NCBI GenBank assembly: GCA_021778375.1
Contig: JAJYCM010000114.1
Coordinates: 1 to 8,219 of the forward strand
Direction of reading: 5' to 3'
DNA: 8,219 bases
DNA from: Bacteroidota bacterium
GTDB taxonomy: Bacteria > Bacteroidota > Ignavibacteria > Ignavibacteriales > Ignavibacteriaceae
Under the pieces are notes generated by a model, which saw only the letters and a list, made by a program, of their open reading frames with translations, was not told where the DNA came from and searched no databases. Of this stretch, positions 6,219 through 8,219 are shown piece by piece (positions within the stretch are counted from its first letter, which is position 1; each line of letters begins with the position of its first letter). A program made the translations under genes and the position numbers.

Positions 6219-7367
6219 TTGATAGATTTTACATTTACAGAAGATCAAAAAATGCTACGTGGATTTGTAAAAGAATTTACGGACTCCGAAATAAGACCAT
6301 TAGCCAAGCAGATTGATGAAAATGAATCCATTCCGCGGGAGTTGATTATTAAACTTGGCGAAGTTGGACTTTTGGGTACGTCCTTTCCCGAAGAGTATGG
6401 TGGAGGAGGTTTTGGAGAAGTAGGATACTGTATTGCTCAAGAAGAAGTAACCAGGGCATGCGGTTCAACAGCTACTTTGATAGGCGCGCACCAATCAATC
6501 GGAACGAATGCCATTTATATAGGCGGTTCTGAAGAATTAAAAAAAAGGTATTTACCTCTTTTAACTTCCGGAGAAAAAATAGCGGCATTTGCTTTAACCG
6601 AACCCGAAGCGGGTTCCGATTCATTCAATTTGAAAACAGTCGCAAAAAGACATGGTAATAAATGGATAATAAACGGCTCAAAAATGTGGATTACAAACGC
6701 CGGAATTGCCGATATTTTTTCAGTTTTCGCAAGAACGAAGAGTGGAATTACGGGCTTTGTAGTTGAAGCAGATTATCCCGGTGTCTTTATCGGTCCAAAT
6801 GAAAAAAAACTTGGAATAAAAGGAAGCGTCACAAATTCAATCAGTTTTGAGAATGTAGAAGTGCCGGAAGAAAACATTATAGGAATCGACGGTAAAGGCT
6901 TTTTAATTGCAATGGCTACATTAGATGCAGGAAGACTGGGGCTAGGGGCAGGCTGCCTCGGAGGTTCAAAGGAAGTATTAGAGCTTTCAGTAAAATTCTC
7001 AAAGCAACGCAAGCAATTCGGAGAATCAATTTCAAAATTTCAAGCAATTCAATTTATGCTTGCAGAAATGGAAACAAAAATATATGCAATGGAAAGCATC
7101 CTTTACCGAACAGCTCATAATTACGATTTGAAAAAAAATATTTCCAACGAATCGGCAATCGTAAAGCTTTTTTGTTCGGAGGCAATGCTTGAAATAGCTG
7201 ATAAAGGAATACAAATCCACGGCGGAATGGGATTTTCGAGAGAGCTTCCTCTTGAAAGGATTTACCGCGATGCAAGAATCCTTAAGATTTTTGAAGGTAC
7301 TAACGAAATACAAAAATTAATCATTAGCAGAAATACAATTAAAAATAACGGTAAGCGGAAAGTATAA
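6219..7367 (+). CDS. Acyl-CoA dehydrogenase, short/medium-chain type
   Basis: This FAD enzyme oxidises acyl-CoA to trans-2-enoyl-CoA and passes electrons to ETF, the first step of beta-oxidation. The protein is 382 residues when read from the TTG at 6219. That start gives MIDFTFTEDQ, matching the usual family N-terminus (M-x-F-x-x-T-E-x-Q), and has AGAGAG 7 nt upstream. An in-frame TTG at 6198 would add 7 residues but lacks a ribosome binding site. Landmarks are the FAD/substrate signature AAFALTEPEAGSD (122-134), WITNAG (157-162), QRKQFG (263-268) and FQAIQFMLAEM (274-284), the second signature QIHGGMGF (332-339) and FEGTNEIQ (358-365), where E359 is in the position of the catalytic base of SCAD/MCAD. 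Butyryl-CoA-type substrates are likely but chain length cannot be read from sequence. The stop codon directly abuts the ATG of the HisA-like gene. The divergent Fe-S membrane protein is a plausible indirect electron acceptor through ETF. Confidence 0.93.
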   Translation: MIDFTFTEDQKMLRGFVKEFTDSEIRPLAKQIDENESIPRELIIKLGEVGLLGTSFPEEYGGGGFGEVGYCIAQEEVTRACGSTATLIGAHQSIGTNAIYIGGSEELKKRYLPLLTSGEKIAAFALTEPEAGSDSFNLKTVAKRHGNKWIINGSKMWITNAGIADIFSVFARTKSGITGFVVEADYPGVFIGPNEKKLGIKGSVTNSISFENVEVPEENIIGIDGKGFLIAMATLDAGRLGLGAGCLGGSKEVLELSVKFSKQRKQFGESISKFQAIQFMLAEMETKIYAMESILYRTAHNYDLKKNISNESAIVKLFCSEAMLEIADKGIQIHGGMGFSRELPLERIYRDARILKIFEGTNEIQKLIISRNTIKNNGKRKV

Positions 7368-8120
7368 ATGGCATATTTATTAGTAATTCCATCTATCGAT
7401 ATAAAGCACGGCAAAACAGTCCGGGTTGTAAAAGGAATACCGGAACTAAACTGTCAAGAATACGGAAACGATCCGGTAGAGATGGCAAAAATTTGGCGCG
7501 CTGAAAATGCAAAATTACTTCATGTGGTAGATTTTGACGCAGCCGCCGACCATAGCAAGAATAATTTTTCTATAATTGAAAGAATTTGTTCCTCCGTGAT
7601 TATTCCTGTTGAATTTGCGGGTGGAATAAGAACATTAGAAGATGTAAAAATGATTATGGATTTAGGAATCAGCCGTCTTGTTTTAAGCACCATGGCTATA
7701 GAATCTCCTGTCGATTTTATTTCAGCATTTGAAAAATATGGGCCGGCAAAAATTTCTATTGCACTTGATATTATAGATGACGAAATTGTAATCAAAGGCA
7801 GGCAAGTAAAAACCGGAATTCATTATAAAGATTTTTCAAAAAAAATGTCAGCCATCGGAATTGAAAGATTTATTGTAACGGATGTATTGCGTAACGGCGT
7901 TCTTGGCGGTCCAAATTTAACTTATACCAAAGATGTTGCACAAATCACCAGGAAAAAAGTTACTCACTCCGGCGGAATTAGAAACAAAGATGAACTTATG
8001 GATGTTCAAAGTTTATTATCACTCGGAGTTGATTCGGTAATAATCGGGCGTGCGCTTTACGAAAACAGATTCCCATGCCAAAAAATGTGGCGTGTTGCCG
8101 AATCCGGAATTTTTCAATAG
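7368..8120 (+). CDS. HisA-like phosphoribosyl isomerase-fold protein, catalytic acid replaced
   Basis: This 250-residue (beta-alpha)8-barrel protein is clearly related to HisA, which isomerises ProFAR to PRFAR in histidine synthesis. It has PSID with the catalytic base D11, HVVDFD (52-57), phosphate loops AGGIRTLED (84-92) and HSGGIRN (200-206), ALDIIDD (132-138), TDVLRNG followed by GGPN (171-183), and IIGRALYE (225-232). In HisA and PriA the motif is normally T-D-x-x-(R/K)-D-G-T, whose second Asp is the general acid. Here it is Asn (N176, codon AAC) and the Thr is Val. The phosphate-binding sites are kept, so a related substrate may still bind. The ATG directly follows the acyl-CoA dehydrogenase stop codon, implying translational coupling, and no other his gene is visible. 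It may be a divergent HisA paralogue of unknown role or a HisA tolerating the change. The symbol hisA is withheld for that reason. Confidence 0.82.
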   Translation: MAYLLVIPSIDIKHGKTVRVVKGIPELNCQEYGNDPVEMAKIWRAENAKLLHVVDFDAAADHSKNNFSIIERICSSVIIPVEFAGGIRTLEDVKMIMDLGISRLVLSTMAIESPVDFISAFEKYGPAKISIALDIIDDEIVIKGRQVKTGIHYKDFSKKMSAIGIERFIVTDVLRNGVLGGPNLTYTKDVAQITRKKVTHSGGIRNKDELMDVQSLLSLGVDSVIIGRALYENRFPCQKMWRVAESGIFQ

Positions 8121-8128
8121 AGGATATT

Positions 8129-8219
8129 ATGGAAAATAAAAATGGAAATGTAGTTCATAGCAGTGTCTGGTCTAATATTTTTAATACACCTACGGAAAAA
8201 TCTGACCTTGAAAAAAGCC
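8129..8219 (+). CDS. Start of an unidentified gene (runs off the right edge)
   Basis: An ATG 8 nt after the HisA-like stop codon, preceded by AGAGGA about 5 nt upstream, opens a frame that stays open for 30 codons to the window end. The visible residues are polar, with S-V-W-S-N-I-F at about 12-18 and an acidic stretch after that. I do not recognise it; the visible part is too short for a domain call. Same strand, tight spacing and a ribosome binding site suggest it is the third gene of the acyl-CoA dehydrogenase operon. Confidence 0.6.
   Translation, partial: MENKNGNVVHSSVWSNIFNTPTEKSDLEKS

Noticed and set aside
6098..6316. 72-codon plus-strand ORF with a hydrophobic segment
   Set aside because: It starts with TTG without a ribosome binding site and overlaps the acyl-CoA dehydrogenase start in another frame; the hydrophobic stretch comes from T-rich DNA.

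Overview
The window is ordinary-looking, densely coding chromosomal DNA, AT-rich, with no transposase, phage, CRISPR or RNA-gene signature that I can see. Several traits point to the Bacteroidota/Chlorobiota/Ignavibacteriota side of the tree. These are a short Hc1-type histone H1-like protein, an exact TAnnTTTG-type promoter element before the dus gene, AT-rich leaders lacking a ribosome binding site on several genes, and a respiratory-type EtfAB:menaquinone oxidoreductase-like protein near an acyl-CoA dehydrogenase. An Ignavibacteria-like organism fits best, but this is inference; some genes (the histone-like gene and bioY) do have clear Shine-Dalgarno sites.

Layout. From 1 to 5869 every gene is on the minus strand. 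Read in transcription order from the divergent intergenic region they are: bioY (biotin transporter S-component), a 666-residue membrane Fe-S oxidoreductase, a 63-residue histone H1-like protein, a strong palindromic terminator (2972-2999), a CapA-type metallophosphatase with a signal peptide, a CDF zinc-type efflux transporter, and a DusB-family tRNA-dihydrouridine synthase that runs off the left edge. From 6219 rightwards the genes are on the plus strand: an acyl-CoA dehydrogenase, a HisA-like (beta-alpha)8-barrel protein whose ATG directly follows the dehydrogenase stop codon, and the beginning of an unidentified third gene.

The divergent intergenic region (5870-6218) is the main non-coding stretch. 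It carries a 9+17+9 inverted repeat close in form to a BirA biotin operator just upstream of bioY, plus two further inverted repeats nearer the acyl-CoA dehydrogenase.

How the genes may work together. The acyl-CoA dehydrogenase would pass electrons to ETF, and the Fe-S membrane protein is of the type proposed to pass ETF electrons to menaquinone, so the two divergent transcription units plausibly share a fatty-acid or acyl-CoA oxidation role. No etfAB genes are visible here. BioY brings in biotin, possibly for carboxylases of the same acyl-CoA metabolism. I did not find a clearly new system. The points most worth checking are the HisA-like protein with Asn in place of its catalytic Asp, the candidate biotin operator, and the terminator abutting the capA-like start codon.
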